Positions 40,014 to 49,147 of a DNA stretch of 64,000 nt are shown here, in pieces. The position numbers were made by a program, and so were the translations under genes. The stretch spans positions 248,001 to 312,000 of the forward strand of contig NZ_JAPKNJ010000001.1 of NCBI RefSeq assembly GCF_026343945.1, given 5' to 3'. Under the pieces are notes generated by a model. The model worked only from the letters and a program-made list of their open reading frames with translations. It had not been told where the DNA came from and did not search any database. Source of the DNA: Kaistia algarum. GTDB lineage: Bacteria > Pseudomonadota > Alphaproteobacteria > Rhizobiales > Kaistiaceae. Position 1 is the stretch's first letter. Every line of letters starts with the position of its first letter.

Positions 40014-41456
40014 TCACCCTCCCAAGATCGCGCTGGCGAGGCGCAGCGGTACGCCGGGCAGGAAAAAGAGCAGGATCGTGCCGATCGCGGTTGCCGTCAG
40101 CGCTACCACCATGGGCAGCGGCGCCTCACGCACGGGGCGGTCATCGCCCTTCATAAAGGCGCGCGTCAGGATCGGCAGAAAATAGGCAGCATTGAGCACT
40201 GTCGATACGAGGATCACGCCGACCGCGAACCAGTTCGTCGCCGTGCCGGCCGCGCCGAGCATGAACCATTTTCCCAGGAAGCCGGCTGTCGGCGGCAGGC
40301 CGATCATGGAGAGCGCACCCACCGAGAAGGCAGCCATGGTCCAGGGCATGCGGCGGCCGATGCCCTGCATCTGGCTGACCTTGGTGACGTGTTCGGCCGT
40401 GTAGACCGAGCCCGCGGCGAAAAACAGCGTGATCTTGGACACGGCATGCGCGGCGATGTGGATCGCGGCGCCCATGACGGCGAGCGGCGAGGCAAGCGCC
40501 GCGGCCATGACGATATAGGAGAGCTGGCTGACGGTCGAATAAGCCAGGCGGCGTTTGAGGTCGTCGGCCCGGAGCGCCACGATCGAGGCGGAGACGATCG
40601 TGAATCCCGCAACATAGACCAGCCAGGCGGACGCTCCGGTTTGCTGCAGCGTCTCGATGCCGAAGATCGAGACGACGACCTTCAGAATGGTGAAGACGCC
40701 GGCCTTCACCACCGCGACGGCGTGCAACAGCGCCGAGACCGGCGTCGGCGCCACCATCGCCGTCGGCAACCAGCGATGCAGCGGCATGACGGCGGCCTTG
40801 GCGGCGCCGAAGACGAAGAGCGCGAGCAGCACCGCCATCGCGGTCGGGCCGAGCTTGCCGGCGAGGATGCCACCGGCCTTGAAATCGAGCGTGCCGGCTA
40901 GTGCATAGGTCCAGACGATCGCCGGCAGCAGTAGGATCATCGAGGCGCCGATCAGCGTCAGCAGATAGATTCGCCCGGCCCGCATCGCCTCGCGCGAGCG
41001 CTTGTGTGTGACGAGTGGATAGGTCGTGAGCGACAGCATCTCGTAGAAGAGGAACAGCGTCAGCAGGTTGCCGGAAAAGGCGAGCCCCATGGTCGCCGTA
41101 ATCGCCAGCGCAAAGCAGACATAGAACGTGGTCTGCCGCGGCTCGTCATTGCCGCGCATATAGCCGATCGAATAGACGGAATTGGCGACCCAGAGCGTCG
41201 AGGCGACGATGCCGAACAGCATGCCGAGCGGATCGATATGGAGTGCCAGTTCCAATCCCGGTGCGAGCGTGGCGAGGTGCAGCGCCGGCCGTTCGCCATT
41301 CAGCACGCCGACGAGAAGGTCGCAGACTGTGATGAAGAGGCCGACCGCCGCTGCCAGCGTTGCCGCTTCGCGCCAGTTCGGAAAGCGGGATAATAGCGCG
41401 ATCGCAAGCGCCCCGGCGCCCGGTATCGCGAGAGCGAGGATCAGGGCGCCGCTCAC
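40014..41456 (-). CDS. mrpD: Cation/H+ antiporter subunit D-like (second)
   Basis: The 480-aa protein has about 14 membrane helices of the NuoM/MrpD type, with 'GNLLTLFLFYEMLSLTTYPLVTHKRS' (conserved Glu), 'FGAAKAAVMPLHRWLPTAMVAPTPVSALLHAVAVVKAGVF' (the Lys/His-rich signature), 'DDLKRRLAYSTVSQLSYIVMAAAL' and 'HIAAHAVSKITLFFAAGSVY'. The translation start is a GTG at 41454-41456 that overlaps the upstream gene's stop (GTGA). It should conduct protons coupled to the antiport of Na+ or another cation. Confidence 0.92.
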   Translation of the reverse strand: MSGALILALAIPGAGALAIALLSRFPNWREAATLAAAVGLFITVCDLLVGVLNGERPALHLATLAPGLELALHIDPLGMLFGIVASTLWVANSVYSIGYMRGNDEPRQTTFYVCFALAITATMGLAFSGNLLTLFLFYEMLSLTTYPLVTHKRSREAMRAGRIYLLTLIGASMILLLPAIVWTYALAGTLDFKAGGILAGKLGPTAMAVLLALFVFGAAKAAVMPLHRWLPTAMVAPTPVSALLHAVAVVKAGVFTILKVVVSIFGIETLQQTGASAWLVYVAGFTIVSASIVALRADDLKRRLAYSTVSQLSYIVMAAALASPLAVMGAAIHIAAHAVSKITLFFAAGSVYTAEHVTKVSQMQGIGRRMPWTMAAFSVGALSMIGLPPTAGFLGKWFMLGAAGTATNWFAVGVILVSTVLNAAYFLPILTRAFMKGDDRPVREAPLPMVVALTATAIGTILLFFLPGVPLRLASAILGG

Positions 41457-42934
41457 GGCCTCGCTCCGAGCAGCGCGGTTGCCGCATTGGAGGCGAGACT
41501 GACCGGGAAGCTGGCCGAGAGGCCGAAATAGATCGTGAGCGCGGCGAGCGCCAACGTCGGGACCAGAACGCCGGCCGGCGCCTCGCTCGCCTCCAGCGAG
41601 CGCTGGCATGGTTCGCGGAACCACACGACCTCGAGAATGCGGCCGACATAAAGAACCGCGAGCACGGAACTCGCGACGATCAGGATGGCAAGCCATGGCA
41701 TGCCGGCATCGAAGGCTCCGAGCACCAGATACCATTTCGAGACGAAGCCGCTCGTGCCGGGCACGCCGATGAGGGCGAGGCCGGCAACCGTGAGCGCTCC
41801 AGCCGACAAAGGCATGGTGCGGCCGATGCCGGCGAGTTCGTCGAGCTTGCACGAGCCCGTGCTCAGCAGGATCGCCCCAACCGCCATGAAGGCCGCGCCC
41901 TTCATCAGCGCGTGGTTGAAGATGTGCAGGAACGCGCCGGTCATGCCAGCCTCGTTGGCGATGGCGAGGCCGAGCGTGATGTAGCCGATCTGCGCCACCG
42001 AGGAGAAGGCGAGCAACCGCTTGATGTCGTTCTGGAAGATTGCGGCGAGAGAAGCCGCGACCATCGCCGCGATCGACAGCACCATAAGCGCATCGGCAAT
42101 CGATACCTGCCCAACGCTGCGATGGATGCCGAAGACGCCGAAGAGATAGCGGGCGAGCAGATAGACGGCGACCTTAGTAGCGGTCGAGGCGAGCAGCGCA
42201 GAGGCCGAGGACGGCGCATAGGCGTAGGCATTGGGCAGCCACGCATGGAGCGGGAACAACGCCAGCTTCAGCGCGATGCCGACGACGATGAAGGCCTCCG
42301 CTGCAATCAGCGCGCGCGGGCTCGTTACATCCGGCAAACGCTCGACGATGAGGCCGAGATTGAGCGTGCCGGTGGAGAGATAGAGCAGGCCGACGCCGAT
42401 GACGTAGAAGGTTGCCCCGATCGTACCGACAATCAGATATTGATAGGCGGCGACCAGCGCGCGGCGGTCACGACCGAGTGCGATCAACGTATAGGTCGAG
42501 AGCGACGATATCTCGAGAAAGACGAAGACGTTGAAGGCGTCGCCCGTCGCGGCCATGCCGAGCAAGCCCGTCAGACAGACGAGCATCATCGTGTAGTACC
42601 AGGCGATCCGCTCCGGGATCATCTCGGCCAGCACCGAGACGCGCGCATAGACGAGCGCGGCGACGCCCATCACCGAGACCAGCAGCAGGATCGGCGCGTT
42701 GACCGCGTCGATGCGATACTCGATGCCGAGTTCCGGCGCCCAGCCGCCCATATGGTAGGAAACGGCGCCTGCGGATTGCACCTCGACCAGCAGCATCGCG
42801 GCGATCACGGCGGAAGCGAAGGTCGCTGCGATCGCGACGACGAAGGCTGCGGCTCCATTCCGCGACAGCGCCGCCAGCAGCGCCCCGAAGAGCGGCAGCA
42901 GGACGACGAGGGCCGGCAAATGGGCAGCGATCAT
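41453..42934 (-). CDS. mrpD: Cation/H+ antiporter subunit D (first)
   Basis: The 493-aa subunit has the full NuoM/MrpD pattern: 'SVSYHMGGWAPELGIEYRIDAVNAPILLLVSVMGVAALVYAR'-like 'AVSYHMGGWAPELGIEYRID', 'GDAFNVFVFLEISSLSTYTLIALGRDRRAL', 'LKLALFPLHAWLPNAYAYAPSSASALLASTATKVAVYLLARY', 'DIKRLLAFSSVAQIGYITLGLAIANEAG'. It starts at the ATG at 42932-42934, overlapping the subunit C stop by 4 bp. It is the closest of the three to standard MrpD. Confidence 0.93.
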   Translation of the reverse strand: MIAAHLPALVVLLPLFGALLAALSRNGAAAFVVAIAATFASAVIAAMLLVEVQSAGAVSYHMGGWAPELGIEYRIDAVNAPILLLVSVMGVAALVYARVSVLAEMIPERIAWYYTMMLVCLTGLLGMAATGDAFNVFVFLEISSLSTYTLIALGRDRRALVAAYQYLIVGTIGATFYVIGVGLLYLSTGTLNLGLIVERLPDVTSPRALIAAEAFIVVGIALKLALFPLHAWLPNAYAYAPSSASALLASTATKVAVYLLARYLFGVFGIHRSVGQVSIADALMVLSIAAMVAASLAAIFQNDIKRLLAFSSVAQIGYITLGLAIANEAGMTGAFLHIFNHALMKGAAFMAVGAILLSTGSCKLDELAGIGRTMPLSAGALTVAGLALIGVPGTSGFVSKWYLVLGAFDAGMPWLAILIVASSVLAVLYVGRILEVVWFREPCQRSLEASEAPAGVLVPTLALAALTIYFGLSASFPVSLASNAATALLGARP

Positions 42935-43317
42935 GCCCCCTCCCCGTCACGGCTAGCCTTCGCACCCTCGCGCGCGATGATCTCGTCCTCCTCGATGGTC
43001 CCGAATGCCTCGCGGGTGCGGACCACCAGCGCCAGGCCCAGCGCCAGCGTGCCGATGCCGACGACGATCGCGGTGAGAATCAGGACATGCGGGAGAGGAT
43101 GAGCGTAGACAGGGAAGCGTGAATCCAGGATCGGCGCCGTTCCGCCGATGATCTTTCCGGGCAGAATGAAGAGCAGGTAGACCGATGACTGGAACAGCGA
43201 CAATCCGACCAGCTTCTTGATCATGTTGCCGCGGGCGATGACCACATAGAGACCGGCCACCATCAGGAAAACCGTGACGATGCGGGTTGCCGAGGCGATC
43301 AGCGGATCGATCAGCAT
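42931..43317 (-). CDS. mrpC: Cation/H+ antiporter subunit C (NuoK-like)
   Basis: The 128-aa protein has three membrane helices with the MrpC/NuoK motif: 'VFLMVAGLYVVIARGNMIKKLVGLSLFQSSVYLLFI', 'HPLPHVLILTAIVVGIGTLALGLALVVRTREAFGTIEEDEI'. It starts at the ATG at 43315-43317, sharing one base with the subunit B stop, and overlaps subunit D by 4 bp. It is an essential membrane-core subunit of Mrp complexes. Confidence 0.93.
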   Translation of the reverse strand: MLIDPLIASATRIVTVFLMVAGLYVVIARGNMIKKLVGLSLFQSSVYLLFILPGKIIGGTAPILDSRFPVYAHPLPHVLILTAIVVGIGTLALGLALVVRTREAFGTIEEDEIIAREGAKASRDGEGA

Positions 43318-43736
43318 CAGGCGCGCCTCCGGCCGGCGAAGGCGTAGAAGATGCCGATCATGCTGGAGAAGACAGTGATGAAAACGCCAGCCTCGACCAG
43401 GAAGACGCCCCATTCCTGGCCGTGGACCTTGTCATGGGCCAGATGGTCATAGCCGAGGAAGTTCTCGCCGGTCAGCATGCCGGCGACGCCGACCAGCGCG
43501 TAGACCAGCACACCGGCCGGAATCAGTGTTTCCAGCACAGCCTGCGGCATGATCCGCTGTGCCGCTCCGACACCGTTGATCAACGCATAGAGGATGATGG
43601 CCGCCGCCGCGATGACGCCGGCCTGGAAGCCGCCGCCAGGGCCGTAGTCGCCGTGAAACTGCACATAGAGAGCGAAGAGCAGCAGCGGCGCCAGGATGAA
43701 CTTGGTAGTAACGCGGAGGACGACGTCAAGGCGCAT
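43317..43736 (-). CDS. mrpB: Cation/H+ antiporter subunit B (MnhB-like)
   Basis: The 139-aa membrane protein has four helices. The MnhB signature is 'PLLLFALYVQFHGDYGPGGGFQAGVIAAAAIILYAL', followed by 'AGVLVYALVGVAGMLTGENFLGYD' and 'VFLVEAGVFITVFSSMIGIFYAF'. It lies 3 bp after the MbhD/E-like gene and directly before subunit C. The order (D/E-like, B, C, D) is that of the hydrogenase-type Mrp module. Confidence 0.93.
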   Translation of the reverse strand: MRLDVVLRVTTKFILAPLLLFALYVQFHGDYGPGGGFQAGVIAAAAIILYALINGVGAAQRIMPQAVLETLIPAGVLVYALVGVAGMLTGENFLGYDHLAHDKVHGQEWGVFLVEAGVFITVFSSMIGIFYAFAGRRRA

Positions 43737-43739
43737 CGC

Positions 43740-44294
43740 TCAGCCCTTTCGCTCGCTGCGGCGCCGAGCAAAAAGCGCCAGCACGCCGATAGCCGCGGTG
43801 AAGACCACCGCCGTCTCGCCGAGCGTATCGAAGCCGCGATAGCTGGCGAGGACCGAGGTGACGACGTTCGGTATGCCCGTATCGGGCAGCGAGCGCGCGA
43901 GATAGTCAGGGCCTTTCGCATGGATCGGCTGGTCGGCCGAACCGAATTCGGGGAGGTCGCTCAGCCCCCAAATGAGGACCCCTGCCGTGACGGCGGCGAC
44001 GAGCAGCGGGGCGACGTGACGTGCCTTGCCCGTCGCTTCCTTGACATCCGTCAGATAGAGCGCGCCGAGGAACAGGACGGTCGAGATGCCGGCACCGACC
44101 GAAGCCTCGGTCATCGCGACATCGACGGCATCCAGCACGACGAACAGCGTCGCCATCAGGAAGGAATAGATTCCAAGCAGGATCACCACCGCGAAGAGGC
44201 CGCGCACCCTGACGATGCCGAAAGTGACGATCGCCAGCAGGATGAGCAGGACGAGCGTCAGGATCGGCTCAACGATAGCGGGATCGGACATCAT
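43740..44294 (-). CDS. MbhD/MbhE-like subunit (DUF4040), equivalent to the MrpA C-terminus
   Basis: The 184-aa protein joins a DUF4040/MbhD part ('LAIVTFGIVRVRGLFAVVILLGIYSFLMATLFVVLDAVDVAMTEASVGAGISTVLFLGALYLT') to an MbhE part ('DYLARSLPDTGIPNVVTSVLASYRGFDTLGETAVVFTAAIGVLALFARR'). In standard Mrp operons these are the last domains of the large MrpA protein. Here they are a free gene, which is the archaeal Mbh/Mbx arrangement. It overlaps subunit G by 4 bp. Confidence 0.92.
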   Translation of the reverse strand: MMSDPAIVEPILTLVLLILLAIVTFGIVRVRGLFAVVILLGIYSFLMATLFVVLDAVDVAMTEASVGAGISTVLFLGALYLTDVKEATGKARHVAPLLVAAVTAGVLIWGLSDLPEFGSADQPIHAKGPDYLARSLPDTGIPNVVTSVLASYRGFDTLGETAVVFTAAIGVLALFARRRSERKG

Positions 44295-44662
44295 CGCGAT
44301 TTTCCCCTGCCCTTGCGGGTCACCGGCGTCTTCCTCGCCGGAGATGACGCATGCCGCTTTTCAGCCCCCGGCTTCAGTCCGGCCTGCAGTGCAGCAGCGG
44401 CGAGCGCATGCGTTGCCACGGGGCCCATGAACATCAGAAAGAGCAGGAGAAAGACGAGCTTGACGGTAACGAGTGTGAGACCGCCATAGACCATCAAGCC
44501 AATGAGGACGAGCCCGACGCCGGCCGTATCGGCCAACGACGCGGCATGGATACGGGTGAAGAGATCCGGCATCCGATGGACGCCGATCGCACCGATCAGG
44601 AAGAAGGTCCCACCCGCGACGAGGAAAAGCGCGCCGACGATTTCCCGGGCCAGGTCGATCAC
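44291..44662 (-). CDS. mrpG: Monovalent cation/H+ antiporter subunit G
   Basis: The 123-aa subunit has three membrane helices with the MnhG motif: 'GALFLVAGGTFFLIGAIGVHRMPDLFTRIHAASLADTAGVGLVLIGLMVYGG', 'VKLVFLLLFLMFMGPVATHALAAAAL'. A basic, Lys/Arg-rich tail of about 30 residues follows. It overlaps both neighbours by 4 bp. Subunits E, F and G form the peripheral part of the complex. Confidence 0.95.
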   Translation of the reverse strand: MIDLAREIVGALFLVAGGTFFLIGAIGVHRMPDLFTRIHAASLADTAGVGLVLIGLMVYGGLTLVTVKLVFLLLFLMFMGPVATHALAAAALQAGLKPGAEKRHASSPARKTPVTRKGRGKSR

Positions 44663-44934
44663 GCGCGATCCTCCGGCGCGGCACCCAGCGAACCCTCGCG
44701 ATAGAATTTCAGGACGGCGAAGGCGCCGACATAGTTGAGCAATGCATAGGTCAGGCCGAGGTCGAGGAATTCCGGCCGCCCCGTGAGGAAGCCAAACAGC
44801 GCGAGGACGAGAATGGCGCCATTGCCGATCGAATTGGCCGCGAGCAGTCGGTCGAACACGGTCGGACCGCGCAACGCACGGACGACCAGAAGAGCGATCG
44901 AGACGAGAATGGCGAACAGGGCGGCGGCGAGCAT
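44659..44934 (-). CDS. mrpF: Monovalent cation/H+ antiporter subunit F
   Basis: The 91-aa protein with three helices carries the MnhF motif 'LLVVRALRGPTVFDRLLAANSIGNGAILVLALFGFLTGRPEFLDLGLTYALLNYVGAFAVLKF'. The ATG at 44932-44934 is separated from the subunit E stop by one base; a longer frame to 44964 overlaps subunit E and is not needed. Confidence 0.94.
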   Translation of the reverse strand: MLAAALFAILVSIALLVVRALRGPTVFDRLLAANSIGNGAILVLALFGFLTGRPEFLDLGLTYALLNYVGAFAVLKFYREGSLGAAPEDRA

Positions 44935-44935
44935 G

Positions 44936-45418
44936 TCAGGTCTCCCCTTCGAAGCGCCGGACACGGGCCTCCATCTCGCCGGCCCGCAATCCGGCCTCTC
45001 CCTCGGCGGTCAAGGCGTGGACGCGCAGGAGATCATGTTCACGGTCGACGCCGACCGTCACCGTGCCAGGGGTCAGCGTGATCGAATTGGCATAGGTTGC
45101 GACACCGACGGCCGAGCGCAGGTCCATTTTGATTTCGAACAGCCTCGGCGTAATTGGCAGCTTCGGATCGACGACCACCCGAGCGACTTGAAGCGAGGAC
45201 TTCACGATCTCGGTGAGCAGCCAGGACCAATAGGCAAGACCCGCAGGCAGGCGATCGACCGGGTGGCCTTCCTCATCCGAGAAGCCGAGACGGCGGCCAG
45301 CCAAGGCGAGGGCGACCGAGACGACGGCGCCTGAGCCGATCAGCCAAGGCGTGTAGTGTCCGGAAAGCAGAAGCCAGAAGGCAAAGAGAAACAAGGCCAG
45401 GCTGATCGTGCGAAGCAT
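44936..45418 (-). CDS. mrpE: Na+/H+ antiporter subunit E
   Basis: The 160-aa protein has two N-terminal helices ('SLALFLFAFWLLLSGHY', 'WLIGSGAVVSVALALAG'), then the MnhE core 'YWSWLLTEIVKSSLQVARVVVDPKLPITPRLFEIKMDLRSAVGVATYANSITLTPGTVTVGVD'. It is the first gene of the antiporter operon; the promoter must lie in the 369-bp region upstream. Confidence 0.94.
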   Translation of the reverse strand: MLRTISLALFLFAFWLLLSGHYTPWLIGSGAVVSVALALAGRRLGFSDEEGHPVDRLPAGLAYWSWLLTEIVKSSLQVARVVVDPKLPITPRLFEIKMDLRSAVGVATYANSITLTPGTVTVGVDREHDLLRVHALTAEGEAGLRAGEMEARVRRFEGET

Positions 45419-45787
45419 CGGGGCGTCTCTCTCCTTCCGCTGTTCGTCCCACGTCGATTCGTTCGAGTCGCGGCCAGAAAAGCACGGTACGGCCGTGATC
45501 CCAAGCCAAAGTGGACCGACAGGGGCAGGAAAAGCCTCCGGCTAGGTCTGCGGATGCGGATCCATGCCGCTTGCGAGCCTCGCAGCGGCCCCCATCTAGA
45601 AGGCAGACAGCGGCGCCGTTCCCCGTCGCAGGCTGATTGGCGCCCCCTGTGCCGAGGCGCTGCCCTGCAGTCTCGCCGCTGCATCCGGCATCCAGTTGCG
45701 GAACCGTCTTGAAGCGCTCGCCCGATCGGGGCAAGGAAGGGGCGCGGGACCGCCTTATCGCACCATCTTTGTTCAGGAGCCTTCTTC
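45419..45787. other. 369-bp intergenic region between antiporter and oligopeptidase genes
   Basis: This is a divergent control region: mrpE reads left, the oligopeptidase gene reads right. Frames that cross it have no supported protein features. I see no clear promoter pair or palindrome. Confidence 0.4.
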
Positions 45788-47860
45788 TTGAAGCCACCCA
45801 TCGCCGCCAAGCGGCCCGTGATCACGCACCACCACGGCGTGACGCTCACCGACGACTATGCCTGGCTGCGTGCCGAGAATTGGCAGGAGGTGATGCGGGA
45901 CCCGTCGGTGCTCGATCCCGAGATCCGTGCCCATCTCGATGCCGAGAACGCGTACACTGCAGCCGAAATGGCCGACACCGAAGCCTTGCAGGCGGCGCTG
46001 TTCAAGGAAATGCGTGCCCGCATCAAGGAGGATGATTCCTCCGTGCCGGCACAGGACGGGCCCTACGCCTATTCCACCCGCTTTGTCGAAGGTGCGCAGC
46101 ATCCGCTGATCGTCCGCACCCCGCGCGACGGCGGCCCCGAAACCATCCTGATCGATGCCGACGCCATGGCGAAGGACCTCGCCTATTTCGATCTCGGCGG
46201 TGCGGATCACAGCTCGGATCACCGTCTCATCGCCTGGTCCTTCGACGATCGCGGCTCAGAATCCTATACGCTCAAGCTGCGCGAAGCCGACACCGGCACC
46301 GATCTCACCGACAATATCGAGGGCACCACCGGCGGCGCCGTCTGGGCGGCCGACAGCGCCACGCTGTTCTATACGGTGCTGGATGACAATCACCGTCCCT
46401 GCCGGCTGTTCCGTCATGTCGTCGACACGCCGTCTAGCGAGGATGTCCTCGTCTATGAGGAGAGCGATCCCGGCTTCTTCCTCGGCGTCGGCCAGACACA
46501 GTCAGCGCGTTTCATCCTGATCGACACGCATGATCACGAGACGGCGGAGGTCCATCTGCTCGACGCTGCCGACCCGACCGGATCGCCCCGCCTGGTTGCC
46601 TCGCGCCAGACCGGCGTCGAATATGAGATCGAGCACAACGGCGACACGCTCTATATCCTGACCAACGCCGATGGCGCTGAGGATTTCAAGATCGTGACGA
46701 CCCCAGTCGCGACTCCGGGCCGCGAAAACTGGACGGATCTGGTGCCGCACCGGCCCGGGACGCTGATCCTGGGTCTCACGGTCTACAAGGAATTCATGGT
46801 CCGCCTCGAACGCTTCGCCGGACTGCCGCGGATCATCATCCGCGAACTCGCCAGCGGCGAGGAACATTCGATCGAGTTCGACGAGGAGGCCTATTCGCTG
46901 GGTCTCGGCGATGGCTATGAGTTCGACACGACGAGCCTGCGCTTTTCCTATTCGTCGATGACGACGCCCTCGCGAGTCTATGACTACGACATGCGCACCC
47001 GGACCCGCGTGCTCCGCAAGGAGCAGGAGGTGCCGTCCGGCCATGATCCGGACGCCTATGTGACGCGCCGTGTCTTCGCGCCGACGGCCGATGGCGAGAC
47101 CGTGCCGGTCTCGCTGCTGTACCGCAAGGACACGCCGCTCGACGGTTCGGCACCGCTGCTGCTTTATGGCTACGGCGCCTATGGCATGACGATACCGGCT
47201 TCGTTCTCGACGACACGACTGTCGCTCGTCGATCGCGGCTTCGTCTATGCGATCGCCCATATCCGCGGAGGCAAGGACAAGGGCTATCGCTGGTACCGCG
47301 AGGGCCGTCGCGACAAGAAGACCAACAGCTTCACGGACTTCACCGCGGCGGGCGAATTCCTGGCCTCGGAGCAGTTCACGTCGCGCGGCCAGATCGTCGC
47401 CTGGGGCGGATCTGCCGGCGGCATGTTGATGGGCGCGGTCGCCAATCTCGCGCCGGACCTCTTCGGCGGCATCGTCGCCGAGGTGCCCTTCGTCGACGTG
47501 CTGAACACGATGCTCGATGACAGCCTGCCGCTGACGCCGCCGGAATGGCCCGAATGGGGCAACCCGATCGAGAGCGCCGCCGATTTCGCGACGATCGCGG
47601 CCTATTCGCCCTATGACAATGTCACGGCACAGGCCTATCCGCCGATTCTGGCGATCGGCGGGCTGACCGACCCCCGCGTCACCTATTGGGAGCCGGCCAA
47701 ATGGGTGGCGAAGCTGCGCGAAACCAAGCTCGGCGACGCGCAATTGCTGCTCAAGACCAATATGGACGCCGGCCATGGCGGCGCGTCGGGACGGTTCGAC
47801 AGCCTGAAGGAGACGGCATTTGCCACCGCCTTCGCGCTCAAGGTCGCCGGGCGGGCGTGA
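45788..47860 (+). CDS. ptrB: Oligopeptidase B (S9A family serine peptidase)
   Basis: The 690-aa protein has an N-terminal seven-bladed propeller (about residues 60-400) and a C-terminal alpha/beta hydrolase. 'RGQIVAWGGSAGGMLMGAVAN' holds the nucleophile Ser in G-G-S-A-G-G, 'ILAIGGLTDPRVTYWEPAKWVAKLR' the Asp, and 'DAGHGGASGRF' the His. 'SFTDFTAAGEFLA' and 'IAHIRGGKDKGYRWYREGR' are family hallmarks. It cleaves short peptides after Arg or Lys. The start is a TTG at 45788 preceded by AGGAG at 8 bases, and the following KPP..A.RPV..HHHG.TLTDDYAWLR matches the normal N-terminus. Confidence 0.94.
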   Translation: MKPPIAAKRPVITHHHGVTLTDDYAWLRAENWQEVMRDPSVLDPEIRAHLDAENAYTAAEMADTEALQAALFKEMRARIKEDDSSVPAQDGPYAYSTRFVEGAQHPLIVRTPRDGGPETILIDADAMAKDLAYFDLGGADHSSDHRLIAWSFDDRGSESYTLKLREADTGTDLTDNIEGTTGGAVWAADSATLFYTVLDDNHRPCRLFRHVVDTPSSEDVLVYEESDPGFFLGVGQTQSARFILIDTHDHETAEVHLLDAADPTGSPRLVASRQTGVEYEIEHNGDTLYILTNADGAEDFKIVTTPVATPGRENWTDLVPHRPGTLILGLTVYKEFMVRLERFAGLPRIIIRELASGEEHSIEFDEEAYSLGLGDGYEFDTTSLRFSYSSMTTPSRVYDYDMRTRTRVLRKEQEVPSGHDPDAYVTRRVFAPTADGETVPVSLLYRKDTPLDGSAPLLLYGYGAYGMTIPASFSTTRLSLVDRGFVYAIAHIRGGKDKGYRWYREGRRDKKTNSFTDFTAAGEFLASEQFTSRGQIVAWGGSAGGMLMGAVANLAPDLFGGIVAEVPFVDVLNTMLDDSLPLTPPEWPEWGNPIESAADFATIAAYSPYDNVTAQAYPPILAIGGLTDPRVTYWEPAKWVAKLRETKLGDAQLLLKTNMDAGHGGASGRFDSLKETAFATAFALKVAGRA

Positions 47861-47961
47861 ACCACCGGTCTTTTGAGCGAAGATGAAACCTCAAGAGGGC
47901 CGACGCGTATATCATGAGCAACGCGGCGCGTCGGCCGCCCCATCGTCCAGGGAGGATTGTC

Positions 47962-48321
47962 ATGACCCGTGTCAGGATAGGATCGGCTCGCAGCGTCGGA
48001 TCGGCCTTGAGCGTCGCAGCTCTATTGCTGCTGGCACAACCTCAGGCGGCCGATGCCCAGGTCGGCTTTGGCCCGACCAGCAGGCTGAGCCAGGGCGATT
48101 GCCGAGCCCTTGCCGCCACGCTCGGCCCGAACAAGGTCTGGTATTCGCGCTTCGCCGGCTCGCAGCCCGATCCATGGGACCGCGGCCTCTGGAGCGCCTG
48201 GGGCGTCGGGTGCTTCAAGACCTACAAGGAATGCAAGTCCTGGCTCTATAGCTCGCAGACCGAGTATCCGCGGCTGATGGATTTCACCTTCTGCAAGCAG
48301 GGTTTGCCGGCCCGGTACTAG
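47962..48321 (+). CDS. Small secreted hypothetical protein
   Basis: The 119-aa product has a signal peptide ('SALSVAALLLLAQPQAADA', cleavage near residue 32). The mature domain has 'LSQGDCRALAATLGPNKVWYSRFAGSQPDPWDRGLWSAWGVGCFKTYKECKSWLYSSQTEYPRLMDFTFCKQG', with four Cys that may form two disulfides. GGAGG lies 7 bases before the ATG at 47962. Proteins of this pattern are frequent in Rhizobiales and have no known role. Confidence 0.8.
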   Translation: MTRVRIGSARSVGSALSVAALLLLAQPQAADAQVGFGPTSRLSQGDCRALAATLGPNKVWYSRFAGSQPDPWDRGLWSAWGVGCFKTYKECKSWLYSSQTEYPRLMDFTFCKQGLPARY

Positions 48322-48496
48322 GCGGGTGCCTGGCCCGAGACTTCATTGCTTGACAGCGATCGGCGAAGGCGCCCGGCGGGGATAGCCAGCGCGAACAGGC
48401 TACTGAATCGCGACGCCCAGAACGGCCGTGAAGCCAAGGTTGACCTGACGGTTGCCGCTCCAATGCGACAACCGTCCTGCTTTCACGATGGCCGCG

Positions 48497-48922
48497 TTAT
48501 CCCAGCGTCCGGAAGCACGAACGCGGGCAGACCAGCCCGACGGCGGGCTTAAGAAACGCGGCCATCATGATGCTGTCCACGAACCGCGACGGGGAGCGCA
48601 GGAACGGCGCCATCAGCACCGTTGCCGTCAACAACAGCCACACGGCCTGCAACCTGCCATCGGAGAGAGACCCCGGCCCGGGATGGGTCGACGCGGCCTT
48701 CAGGAACACGGATCGCCCCGAACTCTGGATGGTCAAGAGCCCGGCGAGGACGAGCCTCATGGCCAAGAGAACTGCCGACGACGCACTGCGGAGGCGTGCC
48801 CCTGAGATCCACATGCCACGCCGACTTCCGATCTCACCCAGCGCCCGGTAGTTGCCCTGGAAGGTAAACCCGCTCTGCCCTGCGCCTGTCATTGAAGCCA
48901 AACCAGCCATCGCCATACCCAT
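48497..48922 (-). CDS. Possible truncated gene under TetR control, hypothetical
   Basis: A 141-aa minus-strand frame starts MGMAMAGLASMTGAGQSGFTF and contains two short hydrophobic stretches ('SSAVLLAMRLVLAGLL', 'LQAVWLLLTATVLMAPFL'). The protein is unlike anything I recognise and may be a decayed or shifted piece of a membrane protein. What favours a gene is upstream: GGAG before the ATG, a promoter (TTGCAA-16 bp-TATACC) and an operator identical in type to that before the TetR gene. Coding quality is poor, so this call is weak. Confidence 0.3.
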   Translation of the reverse strand: MGMAMAGLASMTGAGQSGFTFQGNYRALGEIGSRRGMWISGARLRSASSAVLLAMRLVLAGLLTIQSSGRSVFLKAASTHPGPGSLSDGRLQAVWLLLTATVLMAPFLRSPSRFVDSIMMAAFLKPAVGLVCPRSCFRTLG

Positions 48923-48940
48923 CGCTGCTCCGTCGATGTC

Positions 48941-48984
48941 GGTATAGCACCGTTCTGCTAATTTGCAAACCGTCTGGTCGGTTT
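48941..48984 (-). promoter_or_regulatory. Promoter with TetR-type operator (copy 1)
   Basis: AAACCGTCTGGTCGGTTT (48967-48984), a near-palindrome, overlaps the -35 TTGCAA (48963-48968, minus strand). The -10 TATACC lies 16 bp further, at 48946-48941. The same arrangement recurs upstream of the TetR gene. Confidence 0.65.
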
Positions 48985-49147
48985 TTAATTTTGTTGCATC
49001 GTCGGCCCTGGGCAGTCACGCAGAGCGCTATGGGCGTCATGGTGAATCGAGCGCGCAAGCGCGGCTGCGCAGTGCGACAGTGTTCTCCCGGTTTCTACCA
49101 GTCTGAGCCGGCCGGCAGTCGGGGAAGCGATAGACAGGCAGGGCCGT

